This document shows, in pieces, positions 19,628 through 29,993 of a stretch of 64,000 bases of DNA. The DNA is taken from assembly GCA_902635685.1 (NCBI GenBank), contig CACPOY010000002.1, positions 62,001 to 126,000 on the forward strand, in the 5' to 3' direction. This DNA comes from an uncultured Pelagibacteraceae bacterium. Lineage in GTDB: Bacteria; Pseudomonadota; Alphaproteobacteria; Pelagibacterales; Pelagibacteraceae. The notes below the pieces were generated by a model that had not been told where the DNA came from, searched no databases, and saw only the letters and a list, made by a program, of their open reading frames with translations. Position 1 is the first letter of the stretch. The number at the start of each line of letters is the position of its first letter. The position numbers and the translations under genes are program-made.

Positions 19628-20752
19628 TTATCTTTGGTTTAATCGAACCACTTTACGATGTTGACTGCCTTTATAACTAGCAAGTGGTCTAATAAGTTTA
19701 TTTGCAGCGTGTTGTTCGATTATATGAGCTGACCAACCAGTTATTCTTGATATCACAAAAATAGGTGTAAAAAAATCAGTATCGAAACCCATCAAATGGT
19801 AAGTAGGTCCAGTGGGATAATCAACGTTGGGGTAAATGTTTTTCCTGTCGATCATCACTTTTTCAACTATGTCGTAAATTTTTTCAAATTTTTTATCTTT
19901 TTTAATTTTTGCTACTTTGCCAAAATACTCTCTCATAGTTGGTACTCTTGAGTCTCCACTTTTGTAAACTCTATGGCCAAATCCCATAACAACATCTTTA
20001 TTATCAAGTGCTTTATTAATCCATTTAAGTGCATTTTCTGGCTTTTTAATTTTATTCATCATATGCATCACCTCTTCATTCGCACCGCCGTGTAATGGAC
20101 CTTTTAAACTTGCAATTGCCCCAGTGATTGCACCATGAATATCTGACAAACTGCTGGTAATTGTTCTTGCTGTAAAAGTTGAGACATTAAAACTATGTTC
20201 GGCATAAAGAATTAAAGATACATCAAAAGCTTTTACAATATCTTTATTAGGCACCTTACCAAAACACATATGAAAAAAATTCTCCGAAAAGGATAAGTTA
20301 CTTTTTGGAGGAATAATTTTTCTACCTTTTCTTGATCTATAAAAAGCTGCAAGAGCGACAGGCATTTTTGCGAAAATTCGCATCACTTTCCGCATGTTAG
20401 CTTTTGGTGAGTTGTCTTTTGTCTCTTTATCCTCAAGCCCCATAATACTTACAGCTGTTCTTGCGACATCCATAGGATGAGCTTTTTTTGGAAATTTCTT
20501 GATATCTTCAAGTAAAGTTTTAGATAATTTTCTCTCTTTTCTTTCTTGCTTTTCAAATTTTCTTAATTGTTTTTTGTCAGGAAGTTCTCCATTTAAAATT
20601 AAATATGCCACCTCTTCAAATTTACATTTAGCACACAAATCTTGAGCAGCGTATCCTCTATAAGTGAGAGAATTAATTTCAGGCATAACTTTAGAAACCT
20701 CTGTCTCATCAACAACTATTCCAAGCAAACCTTTTTTTATATCATCACTCAT
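19628..20752 (-). CDS. prpC: 2-methylcitrate synthase / citrate synthase family
   Basis: GLLGIVVDETEVSKVMPEINSLTYRGYAAQDLC...GPLHGGANEEVMHMM...GFGHRVYKSGDSRVP; adjacent prpB and prpD. Confidence 0.9.
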   Translation of the reverse strand: MSDDIKKGLLGIVVDETEVSKVMPEINSLTYRGYAAQDLCAKCKFEEVAYLILNGELPDKKQLRKFEKQERKERKLSKTLLEDIKKFPKKAHPMDVARTAVSIMGLEDKETKDNSPKANMRKVMRIFAKMPVALAAFYRSRKGRKIIPPKSNLSFSENFFHMCFGKVPNKDIVKAFDVSLILYAEHSFNVSTFTARTITSSLSDIHGAITGAIASLKGPLHGGANEEVMHMMNKIKKPENALKWINKALDNKDVVMGFGHRVYKSGDSRVPTMREYFGKVAKIKKDKKFEKIYDIVEKVMIDRKNIYPNVDYPTGPTYHLMGFDTDFFTPIFVISRITGWSAHIIEQHAANKLIRPLASYKGSQHRKVVRLNQR

Positions 20753-21648
20753 TATTCATGTCCTTCGGTATTAAAATTATATATCTTTTCGTCCAAACTA
20801 TTATATTTCTCGTAGTCAACAAGTTCATATAATCTTTTTCTAGTCTGCATTTTATCTATTATATTATTTTGATGTCCATTTGCATAAATGTCTCTTAATC
20901 CGTCTTCAACATTTTTCATGGCTAACCGCTGAGTAGTAACAGGATAAATTACTATGTTGTATCCTAATTGCTCTAGTTCTTTATAATTGAATAATTTTGA
21001 CTTACCGAATTCAGTCATATTCGCCAATAAGTAGCAAGACAATTCTTTTCTAACTTTTTCAAAATCTTTTTCATCACTTAATGCCTCTGGAAAAACTATT
21101 TCGGCTCCAGCATCGATGTATGCTTTACATCTCTCTATCATCTTATCGATCCCCTCGACACTTTTTGCATCTGATCTAGCAATGATTTTAAAATTTTTAT
21201 CTTTTTTTGCAGAGACACATTCTTTAATTTTTTTGATCATTGCATCAGTCGAAATCAATTCTTTATTATCAAGATGACCACATCTTTTCCTTTCAATTTG
21301 ATCCTCTAAATGTACAGCTGAAATCCCAAATTGCTCAAAGGTTTCAATAGTTTCTTTACAAGATTTAAAACCTGTATCTATGTCAACGATTGTAGGTAAA
21401 TTTGTAACTCTTGAAATTAAATATGATCTAGTACTGACATCTTGTAATGTAGTTAATCCAATATCTGGAAAACCAAGATCATTAGCCATCACACCGCCAG
21501 AGACATAAACTGCATCATAGCCAATTTCTTCAATTAATTTAGCAGTGAGTGGGTTATAAGCTCCTGGAACTCTCAAAATTTTATTAGATTTAAGTTTTTC
21601 ATCCAAATCTATTCTTTTTTGTGGAGGCTCTTTTTCAACAAAATGCAT
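20752..21648 (-). CDS. prpB: methylisocitrate lyase
   Basis: VPGAYNPLTAKLIEEIGYDAVYVSGGVMANDLGFPDIGLTTL...DIDTGF...HLEDQIERKRCGHLDNKELIS. Confidence 0.95.
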   Translation of the reverse strand: MHFVEKEPPQKRIDLDEKLKSNKILRVPGAYNPLTAKLIEEIGYDAVYVSGGVMANDLGFPDIGLTTLQDVSTRSYLISRVTNLPTIVDIDTGFKSCKETIETFEQFGISAVHLEDQIERKRCGHLDNKELISTDAMIKKIKECVSAKKDKNFKIIARSDAKSVEGIDKMIERCKAYIDAGAEIVFPEALSDEKDFEKVRKELSCYLLANMTEFGKSKLFNYKELEQLGYNIVIYPVTTQRLAMKNVEDGLRDIYANGHQNNIIDKMQTRKRLYELVDYEKYNSLDEKIYNFNTEGHE

Positions 21649-23150
21649 TAGAAAATACCTTTCTTTAGATTTTTTTTAATTTTATTTCTTTTTATCTCAA
21701 TATTGAGCTTATCTAGTTGTCCAGATTTCAATTTTTTTAAATTTTGAACAGTTTTTAAAAACCTATCACTCTCTTTTTTATCAATAATATTCTCTGTTAA
21801 AGTTAAAAATTTGTTTATATAGTTCAGTCTTTTAAATGGTCGAGATCCATAAGGATGTGCATCAGCTCTTTCTTGTTGTTCTGATATTTTTTTTCCATTT
21901 TTTAACGTAATAACAACTTTAGCGCCGAATGACTTTTTTTTAGGGTTTGGATCGTGGTATTTTTTAGTCCATTTTTTATCCTCGTGAGTTTTAATTGATC
22001 TCCAAATTTTCAAGGTACTTTTCCTTTTTGCCCTAGCTTTCGTATAAGACTTTATATGATGCCAATTACCATCCTCTAAAGCGACAGCAAATATATACAT
22101 AATTGAGTGATCTAAAGTTTCTCTGCTTGCATTTGGATCCATTTTTTGAGGATCATTTGCGCCTGTTCCAATAACGTAATGGGTATGATGACTTGTATAA
22201 ATATCTATTTTTTTAATTTGACTTAAATTGTCTATTTTTTTTCTTAGTTTCTTTGCTAAATCTATTAAAGCTTGAGATTGATATTCAGCCGAATATTCTT
22301 TTGTATACGTTTCTAATATTGCTTTTTTGGTTTCACCTTTTTTAGGCAAAGGGACTTTATAAAAAGCTTTTTTTCCATCTAAAATTCTTGCTATTACACT
22401 GTCTTCACCTTCATAAATTGGACTTGGGGCTCCTTCACCTCGCATGACTCTGTCTACAGCTTCTATCGCAAGTTTTCCTGCATGAGCCGGAGCATAAGCT
22501 TTCCAACTTGATATTTCACCCTTTCTTGATTGTCTGGTAGAAATAGTTGTGTGCAATGCTTGCTGTATAGCCTGATAAATAGTTTCAATGTTTAATTTAA
22601 GCATTGTTCCTAATCCAGCAGCAACACTTGGACCTAAATGAGCGATATGATCAACTTTATGCTTATGCAAACAAATTCCTTTTACTAAATTTACTTGAAC
22701 TTCATATGCAGTGATGATTCCTTTTAAAAGATCTAAACCACTTTTTTTATTTTGTTGAGCAACGCTTATAAGTGGAGGTATATTATCTCCAGGATGACTA
22801 TAGTCAGCTGCTAAAAAAGTATCATGAAAATCTAGTTCTCTTACTGCTGTACCGTTTGACCATGCTGCCCATTCACAATCAAACTTTAGCTTGCTATTGA
22901 CTCCAAATAATGTGGCTCCATTTTTTCTAGAATGTTTTAAGGCCATCTCTCTAGACGAAATTACTGGTCCTCTATTCAATGATGCTATCGCTACAGATGC
23001 ATTATCAATTATTCTATTAATAACCATTTCAACAGAATCTTTACTAAGTTTTGCATTATCGCTTGCTATTTCAGCTAATTTCCAGGCGAGCTGTTTTTTT
23101 TTCGGTAGATGGATTTTGGATGGATAAACTTTAACATTATGAACTATCAA
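21648..23150 (-). CDS. prpD: 2-methylcitrate dehydratase
   Basis: MmgE/PrpD family: [34 protein letters not shown]...[30 protein letters not shown]. Confidence 0.95.
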   Translation of the reverse strand: MIVHNVKVYPSKIHLPKKKQLAWKLAEIASDNAKLSKDSVEMVINRIIDNASVAIASLNRGPVISSREMALKHSRKNGATLFGVNSKLKFDCEWAAWSNGTAVRELDFHDTFLAADYSHPGDNIPPLISVAQQNKKSGLDLLKGIITAYEVQVNLVKGICLHKHKVDHIAHLGPSVAAGLGTMLKLNIETIYQAIQQALHTTISTRQSRKGEISSWKAYAPAHAGKLAIEAVDRVMRGEGAPSPIYEGEDSVIARILDGKKAFYKVPLPKKGETKKAILETYTKEYSAEYQSQALIDLAKKLRKKIDNLSQIKKIDIYTSHHTHYVIGTGANDPQKMDPNASRETLDHSIMYIFAVALEDGNWHHIKSYTKARAKRKSTLKIWRSIKTHEDKKWTKKYHDPNPKKKSFGAKVVITLKNGKKISEQQERADAHPYGSRPFKRLNYINKFLTLTENIIDKKESDRFLKTVQNLKKLKSGQLDKLNIEIKRNKIKKNLKKGIF

Positions 23151-23204
23151 AAAAACTCCTTATTTACGATTTAGTTTTTAATAGTTAAAAAAAAATAATC
23201 AATC

Positions 23205-23894
23205 TTAAAGATATTTTGATACAATTTTTTCAATACCCACAAAGTCTTTTATTAAGTGATTGTGATAAATTTCCGTTATTTTTTTTTCTGTATATCCGTC
23301 TTCTAGTAGAATAACTGGTATTCCAGCGTCTTTAGCAGCATTAGCGTCTGTTTCACTATCACCAATCATCAGGCTTTTTTTTATATCTCCATTTAATATT
23401 TCTATGACTGAGGTTAGGTGTCTTGGATCTGGTTTACAATAATCAAAAGTGTTGTGTCCAGCAACATACTCAAAAAAGTCGTAAATACCGATTTTTTTTA
23501 ATAGATCAACTGCTAGATATTCTTGTTTATTTGTACAAACACCCATTGATATATTTTTTTCTTTGGCCCAAATTAAAAAATCTTTAACACCGTTAATTAA
23601 TGTACTCTCATTGACAATATTTTTACCATAAAAGTCCACAAAATCTCTAACCATTGCCTCTTTAATATTTTTATCCTGAACTTTGCCAAATTCTTTTTTA
23701 GCTTGTCCCCAAATAGATCTACCAAGCATAGCACCCGCACCTTGACCAACCAAATTTCTTATTTCCTCTGTAGATTTTGTAGGATACCCAAATTTTTTCA
23801 TGACATGATTATGAGCACGCATTAAATCTGGTGCTGTATCTACTAAAGTACCATCTAAATCAAAAAGAATTGTATATTGTTGGCTCATAATCAA
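23205..23894 (-). CDS. gph: phosphoglycolate phosphatase-like HAD hydrolase
   Basis: LFDLDGTLVDTAPDLMRAHNHVM...GVCTNKQEYLAVDLLKKIGIYDFFE...KPDPRHL...MIGDSETDANAAKDAGIPVI. Confidence 0.85.
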   Translation of the reverse strand: MIMSQQYTILFDLDGTLVDTAPDLMRAHNHVMKKFGYPTKSTEEIRNLVGQGAGAMLGRSIWGQAKKEFGKVQDKNIKEAMVRDFVDFYGKNIVNESTLINGVKDFLIWAKEKNISMGVCTNKQEYLAVDLLKKIGIYDFFEYVAGHNTFDYCKPDPRHLTSVIEILNGDIKKSLMIGDSETDANAAKDAGIPVILLEDGYTEKKITEIYHNHLIKDFVGIEKIVSKYL

Positions 23895-23959
23895 AAGTAT
23901 TTTTAAGAAATAATTTGTGAATTAAGAAAGACATATACTTAATATAAAGAATTTCCAAG

Positions 23960-24583
23960 ATGAAACAAACAAATTCACAAAAGCAACAAGATACACTTAG
24001 AAAAAAGTTTTTAAAATTGGGTGTTAAAATGTCAGGACCTGAAACCATTTTTTTTTCGGATGATACAAAAATTGGAAAAAAAGTAATTATTGAGCCTTAT
24101 GTTGTAATTGGGTCAAAAGTTAAAATCGGTAATAATGTTGTTATTAAATCTTTCTCACATCTTGAAAATTGTAAAATTGAGAACAGTGTTGAAATTGGTC
24201 CTTATGCACGAATAAGACCTGGCACAACTTTAAAAAAAGGATCTAAAGTTGGTAATTTTGTTGAAATAAAAAAATCTACACTAGGAATGAAATCTAAAGT
24301 AAATCATTTATCATATATCGGCGATAGCACTATAGGTAAGTCGGTTAATGTCGGAGCAGGAACTATTACATGTAATTATGATGGAATAAAAAAAAACAAA
24401 ACGATTATAAAAGATGATGCTTTTATTGGATCAAATTCAGCATTAGTTGCCCCAATTACAATAGGTAAAAATAGTCTTGTTGGTGCAGGTTCAGTCATAA
24501 CAAAAAATGTAAAAGATAAGACATTAGCCCTAACACGAACCCTGCAATCAGAAATTAAAAATTATAAAAGAAAGAAAAAATAA
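23960..24583 (+). CDS. GlmU-like C-terminal left-handed beta-helix acetyltransferase (no uridyltransferase domain)
   Basis: IGPYARIRPGTTLKKGSKVGNFVEIKKSTLGMKSKVNHLSYIGDSTIGKSVNVGAGTITCNYDG; ORF begins in the GlmU linker region; glmS follows. Confidence 0.9.
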   Translation: MKQTNSQKQQDTLRKKFLKLGVKMSGPETIFFSDDTKIGKKVIIEPYVVIGSKVKIGNNVVIKSFSHLENCKIENSVEIGPYARIRPGTTLKKGSKVGNFVEIKKSTLGMKSKVNHLSYIGDSTIGKSVNVGAGTITCNYDGIKKNKTIIKDDAFIGSNSALVAPITIGKNSLVGAGSVITKNVKDKTLALTRTLQSEIKNYKRKKK

Positions 24584-24585
24584 AT

Positions 24586-26406
24586 ATGTGTGGAATTATT
24601 GGTATCAATAGTAAGAAGCCGGTTTCTGCTTCAATTATTAATTCTCTCAAGAAGTTGGAATATAGAGGCTATGACTCCGCAGGTATCGCAACTCTTCATG
24701 CTGGATCTATTAATGAGGTAAAATCAGAAGGCAGAGTTGACAATCTTGAAAAAAATTCAGTAGTTCAAAATATGGTAGGTACGATCGGGATCGGTCATGT
24801 AAGATGGGCAACACATGGTTTACCTAATAGTATCAATGCTCACCCTCACTCTTCCCAAAATGTCTCGGTTGTTCACAATGGTATAATTGAAAATTCTACT
24901 TTGTTAAAAAAATTTTTGGTAAGTAAGGGACATAAATTTAAATCACAAACAGACACTGAAGTAATAGTTCATTTAATTACAGAAAATTTAAAAACAGAAA
25001 ACATTGTTAACTCAATTACAAAGACTTTAAAATCTCTTCACGGCAGTTTTGCTTTAGGAATTATATTTAAAGATCAACCAGATTTAATTATTGGGGCTAG
25101 AAGGGGATCACCTTTGGCTGTGGGTTACGGTCCAAATGAAAATTATCTAGGTTCAGATTCTTATGCTCTTAAATCCATGACTAATAAAATAACTTACTTA
25201 AGTGATGGAGAATTTTGTGTAATCAAAAAAGATCACGTAGAATTTTTTAATGAAGACGGAATAAAGATAAATAAAAAAGTTTTAGAACTGTCATCTGAAG
25301 AGGAAAAATATGACAAAGGTGATTATAAGCATTTCATGGCAAAAGAGATTGAGGAACAACCATCTACTCTTAAAAATGGAATTAAAGAGTACGTAGATAC
25401 ATCAAATAATGATATTAATATCTTCAACTTTCCTTGGAAAACAAATGAAATTTCAACAATTACATTAATAGGTTGTGGTACAGCTTATCATTCATGCTTG
25501 ATGGCGAGGTATTGGTTTGAAGAACTTACAAATTTGAATGTTAATGTCGATATAGCTTCAGAGTTTAGATATAGAAAAAATAGATTTAAAAAAGATACTT
25601 TATATGTGTTTGTCTCTCAATCTGGGGAAACAGCTGATACTTATGCAGCCTTAAGCTTATGTAAATCTAAGGAAATGAAGACATGTTCAGTCGTGAATGT
25701 TATTGAAAGCTCAATTGCAAGAGACTCGGAATTTGTATTGCCAATTCATTGTGGTACGGAAATTGGTGTTGCTTCGACTAAAGCTTTTTTAGGACAAATT
25801 TTGATACTTTATTTATTAGCCTTAAAACTTGGTTTTTTAAGAAAGGATCTTAAGAGAGAATTATTCAACAAAAAACTCAAAGATTTAAAAGAGTTGCCCG
25901 ATTTAGTCCAACAGACTTTATTAACTGATAATAAAATTCAAACAATATCCAAAACTTTTAATGATGCAAAAGGATCAATGTTTTTAGGCAGAGGCTTTTC
26001 TTATCCGATTGCACTTGAAGGGGCACTGAAGCTTAAAGAATTATCATATATCCACGCAGAAGGTTATCCTGCTGGTGAAATGAAACATGGGCCGTTAGCA
26101 CTCATCGAGGAGGGTATGCCAGTAGTTGTTCTAGCCCCTAGGGATGATTACTATAAAAAAACTATTTCTAACATGCAGGAAGTAATTGCCAGAGGTGCGA
26201 AAGTTTTATTGATAACAAATAAAAGTAAAGATGAAATTATTTCAGAAAATATTTGGGAAACGATTGAGGTTGAAACTACAAATGCAGATCTTTTACCTTT
26301 TCTTTTAACAGTGCCATTACAAAAACTCGCTTATTATTCAGCATTAAAAAAAGGTTATGATATAGATAAGCCTAGAAATTTAGCCAAATCTGTAACCGTT
26401 GAATAA
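24586..26406 (+). CDS. glmS: glutamine-fructose-6-phosphate aminotransferase (isomerizing)
   Basis: MCGIIGINSKKPV...LEYRGYDSAGIA...HVRWATHGLPNSINAHPH...VSQSGETADTYAAL; C-terminal PRNLAKSVTVE. Confidence 0.98.
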   Translation: MCGIIGINSKKPVSASIINSLKKLEYRGYDSAGIATLHAGSINEVKSEGRVDNLEKNSVVQNMVGTIGIGHVRWATHGLPNSINAHPHSSQNVSVVHNGIIENSTLLKKFLVSKGHKFKSQTDTEVIVHLITENLKTENIVNSITKTLKSLHGSFALGIIFKDQPDLIIGARRGSPLAVGYGPNENYLGSDSYALKSMTNKITYLSDGEFCVIKKDHVEFFNEDGIKINKKVLELSSEEEKYDKGDYKHFMAKEIEEQPSTLKNGIKEYVDTSNNDINIFNFPWKTNEISTITLIGCGTAYHSCLMARYWFEELTNLNVNVDIASEFRYRKNRFKKDTLYVFVSQSGETADTYAALSLCKSKEMKTCSVVNVIESSIARDSEFVLPIHCGTEIGVASTKAFLGQILILYLLALKLGFLRKDLKRELFNKKLKDLKELPDLVQQTLLTDNKIQTISKTFNDAKGSMFLGRGFSYPIALEGALKLKELSYIHAEGYPAGEMKHGPLALIEEGMPVVVLAPRDDYYKKTISNMQEVIARGAKVLLITNKSKDEIISENIWETIEVETTNADLLPFLLTVPLQKLAYYSALKKGYDIDKPRNLAKSVTVE

Positions 26407-26441
26407 TATAGAAACTCTGCTACAACAATCTTGAGTTGAAT

Positions 26442-27821
26442 ATGAAAAATTGGAAAGTAAATAGCTGGAGAAAATTTCCTGTCAAACACATACCTACGTA
26501 TGATGACGAGAAGGAATTGAATACTGTTTTAAATAAACTTAAAACTTTTCCTCCTCTTGTGTTTGCAGGCGAGACTAGGCATCTAAAAGAACAATTAGCC
26601 AAAGTTGTTGATGGTAAAGCATTCCTTCTTCAAGGAGGAGACTGTGCTGAAAGTTTTGCAGAGTTTCACCCAGATAATATTAGAGACACTTTTAAAGTTA
26701 TCCTTCAAATGTCTTTGGTATTAACTTATTCAGCATCACTACCAGTTGTTAAACTTGGAAGAATTGCTGGACAATTTTCAAAACCAAGAAGTGCGCCCAC
26801 AGAAAAACAAGGCGATAAAGAATTACCAAGTTATCTAGGAGATAATATTAACGCAATCGATTTTAATGAGAAAGCCAGACGACCAGATCCAAAAAGAATG
26901 TTTAAGGCTTATTCTCAATCAGCATCTACACTTAATTTGTTAAGAGCATTTTCAAAAGGTGGATTTGCAGATCTAAATAAAGTTCATTTATGGAATTTAG
27001 ATTATATTAAAAAAAGCCCTCAGGCTAAAAAGTTTAAGGACTTAGAGGATAAAATTGCCGATGCTCTAGCTTTTATGGAAGCTTGTGGAATAACTTCAGA
27101 CTTCAATAATAGATTATACACAGTAAATTTTTGGACTTCTCATGAAGCCTTACACTTACCTTTTGAGGAAAGCATGACTAGAGTAGACTCAACCACTGGA
27201 GAATATCATGATACGTCAGCTCATTTCGTTTGGATTGGTGATAGAACAAGACAACTTGATGGAGGTCATGTTGAATTTTGTAAAGGTATTGAAAACCCGA
27301 TAGGTATTAAATGTGGTCCAACATCTAAACCAGATGAAATTGCAAAAATTTGCGAAGTTTTAAATCCGAAAAATGAAAAAGGTAAAATAACTTTAATTTC
27401 CCGATTCGGTCATCAAAATGTAGAGAAGTTTTTACCAAAATTAATTAGAGGTATAAAAAAAGAGGGTTTAAATGTTATTTGGTCTTGCGATCCTATGCAT
27501 GGCAACACAATTGTATCAACTACAGGTTTTAAAACTAGACCATTTAATAATGTTGTTGCTGAAGTTAAAAACGTTTTTGGTATCCATCAATCTGAGGGAA
27601 CATATGCTGGTGGATTACATGTAGAAATGACTGGACAAGATGTGACTGAATGCACAGGTGGTGCAAGAAAAATATCTGATGCGGATTTGTCTAGTAGATA
27701 TCATACTCATTGCGACCCGAGACTAAATTCAGATCAAGCACTAGAATTGGCTTTTTTAATCTCAGATGAGATTAAAAAGAATAGCAGTTATTCGAAAAAT
27801 GCTATTCAAGCGGCATCTTAA
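26442..27821 (+). CDS. class II 3-deoxy-7-phosphoheptulonate synthase
   Basis: VFAGETRHLKEQLAKVVDGKAFLLQGGDCAESFAEF...GRIAGQFSKPRSAPTE; ATG 26442 (MKNWKVNSWR). Confidence 0.96.
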   Translation: MKNWKVNSWRKFPVKHIPTYDDEKELNTVLNKLKTFPPLVFAGETRHLKEQLAKVVDGKAFLLQGGDCAESFAEFHPDNIRDTFKVILQMSLVLTYSASLPVVKLGRIAGQFSKPRSAPTEKQGDKELPSYLGDNINAIDFNEKARRPDPKRMFKAYSQSASTLNLLRAFSKGGFADLNKVHLWNLDYIKKSPQAKKFKDLEDKIADALAFMEACGITSDFNNRLYTVNFWTSHEALHLPFEESMTRVDSTTGEYHDTSAHFVWIGDRTRQLDGGHVEFCKGIENPIGIKCGPTSKPDEIAKICEVLNPKNEKGKITLISRFGHQNVEKFLPKLIRGIKKEGLNVIWSCDPMHGNTIVSTTGFKTRPFNNVVAEVKNVFGIHQSEGTYAGGLHVEMTGQDVTECTGGARKISDADLSSRYHTHCDPRLNSDQALELAFLISDEIKKNSSYSKNAIQAAS

Positions 27822-27860
27822 TCCATTGCTTAAATAGAAATAATTATTAATTATCACCTC

Positions 27861-28598
27861 ATGAATGCTTCCGAAAAAGTAAAATTTATCTCAAATTGGA
27901 TCAAAGACTATGTTGATCGAATGCCGACAAAAGCACAGTCCTTGGTTGTGGGAATTTCTGGTGGAATTGACTCATCTGTGTCCAGTACCTTAAGTGCAAT
28001 GACTGGTTTAAAAACAATTGTTTTAACTATGCCTATTAAACAAAAAGAAAATCAACACAATTTAAGTCTAATGCATCAAAATTGGTTAGTTAAAAAATTT
28101 AAAAATGTAGAAGCTCATACTATAAGTTTGGATAAATTGTTTGAAACTTTCTCATCAACATTGAATAAGTTTGATAATGAGCACGGTTATGCCAATTCAA
28201 GAGCTAGACTAAGAATGACAACTCTTTATCAAGTAGCATCTGCTAACAGAGGAATAGTTGTCGGAACTGGTAATAAAGTTGAGGATTTCGGGGTAGGTTT
28301 TTACACAAAGTATGGAGATGGAGGTGTAGATATCTCACCTATAGCAGACTGTAATAAAACAGAGGTTTGGGAATTAGGTAAAGAATTAGGAATAGCAAAA
28401 GAAATAATTGATGCTCCCCCAACGGATGGTCTTTGGGATGATGGTAGAACTGATGAAGGTCAGCTTGGTTTCACTTATAATGAATTAGAAGATGCAATGA
28501 TTAATCCCGACTCACCTCACAGAACTGAGTACGAAAAAATTCGAAAACAAAATTTGCATAAAATGGACCCTATTCCAGTATGCAAAATTCCAAGTTAA
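27861..28598 (+). CDS. nadE: NAD synthetase
   Basis: SLVVGISGGIDSSVSS...ARLRMTTLYQVAS...VVGTGNKVEDFGVGFYTKYGDGGVDISPIAD. Confidence 0.94.
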   Translation: MNASEKVKFISNWIKDYVDRMPTKAQSLVVGISGGIDSSVSSTLSAMTGLKTIVLTMPIKQKENQHNLSLMHQNWLVKKFKNVEAHTISLDKLFETFSSTLNKFDNEHGYANSRARLRMTTLYQVASANRGIVVGTGNKVEDFGVGFYTKYGDGGVDISPIADCNKTEVWELGKELGIAKEIIDAPPTDGLWDDGRTDEGQLGFTYNELEDAMINPDSPHRTEYEKIRKQNLHKMDPIPVCKIPS

Positions 28599-28649
28599 TC
28601 AATTAGATTAACAAATCATTAAATAAGGTATATTTCTTAATCTATTAAA

Positions 28650-29993
28650 ATGGATATTTATTTAACAAATAATTTAACTAATAAAAAAGAAAAGTTCATT
28701 CCAAAAAATAATAAAAATATAGGAATGTATGTTTGTGGACCAACTGTTTATGATGATCCTCATATTGGAAATGCTAGACCATTAATAATATTTGATATCT
28801 TATTTAAGCTTCTCAAAAAAAAATTTGTGTCAGTCACTTATGTAAGAAATATAACTGATATAGATGATAAAATAATTAAATCATCACAAGAAAAAAAAAT
28901 TTCAACTAAAGAATTAACAGAAAATGTTACTAAAAGTTTTTTGGATGATTGTAAATTTTTAAATTGCGAAAATCCAACACATCAACCAAAAGCCACAGAA
29001 CATATTAGTCTAATGATTGAGATGATAAATGATTTAATGAAAAAAGGTTATGCTTATGAAAATAAAAGTCATGTTTACTTTGAAGTAAAAAAATTTTCTG
29101 ATTATGGAAAACTATCTAATAAAAATTTGGAGGAATTAATTGCTGGTTCAAGAGTAGAAGTAAGTGAAAATAAAAAGAACTCAGAGGACTTTGTATTGTG
29201 GAAACCGTCGAATGACAATGAACCCTCATGGGACTCTCCCTGGGGAAAAGGTAGACCAGGTTGGCATTTGGAATGTTCTGCAATGTCTAAAAAATTTTTA
29301 GGTGATGAGTTTGATATACATGGAGGTGGAATTGATTTAATTTTTCCCCATCATGAAAATGAAATAGCGCAATCAAGATGCGCTAATGATACAAAAGTTT
29401 TTGCAAATTATTGGGTCCATAACGCTTTTATAACTATGTCCAATGAAAAGATGGCAAAATCCCAAGGGAATATTTTAAAAATAAAAGATTTTAAAAAAAA
29501 AATAAGTGGCCAGGTTGTTAGGCTAGCGCTTATGAGCGCTCACTATAAACAACCCTTAGATTGGAGTGAAAAACTAATTAATAATTGTCAAAACACTTTA
29601 GATAAATGGTATCGCATATATTCACCAGAAATTAAGGATGTAGATATTCCGGAAGCGATTTTGAAACCTTTATATGAAGATCTTAACACTCCAGGTTATA
29701 TAGCTAATTTACATCAACTCTATGAAAAAGCTAGTAGGGGACAAGATCAAGATATTTTTATATCCGCTTGTAAATTTATTGGACTATTTAATGAGGACAG
29801 CAAACAATGGGATAGTTTCAAAAGGAACAAAGCCTCTATCAGTGAGGAGGAAATAAAAAAGATGATTGATTTAAGAAATAAGGCAAGAGAGAACAAAAAT
29901 TATAAAGAAGCAGATGAAATTAGAAATAATCTTTTAGATAAAGGTGTTTTAATAGAGGACAAAGATGATAAAACACTGTGGAAATTTAAATGA
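28650..29993 (+). CDS. cysS: cysteinyl-tRNA synthetase
   Basis: MYVCGPTVYDDPHIGNARPLIIFD, GWHLECSAMSKKFLG, FDIHGGGIDLIFPHHENEIAQS, KMAKSQGN. Confidence 0.97.
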   Translation: MDIYLTNNLTNKKEKFIPKNNKNIGMYVCGPTVYDDPHIGNARPLIIFDILFKLLKKKFVSVTYVRNITDIDDKIIKSSQEKKISTKELTENVTKSFLDDCKFLNCENPTHQPKATEHISLMIEMINDLMKKGYAYENKSHVYFEVKKFSDYGKLSNKNLEELIAGSRVEVSENKKNSEDFVLWKPSNDNEPSWDSPWGKGRPGWHLECSAMSKKFLGDEFDIHGGGIDLIFPHHENEIAQSRCANDTKVFANYWVHNAFITMSNEKMAKSQGNILKIKDFKKKISGQVVRLALMSAHYKQPLDWSEKLINNCQNTLDKWYRIYSPEIKDVDIPEAILKPLYEDLNTPGYIANLHQLYEKASRGQDQDIFISACKFIGLFNEDSKQWDSFKRNKASISEEEIKKMIDLRNKARENKNYKEADEIRNNLLDKGVLIEDKDDKTLWKFK

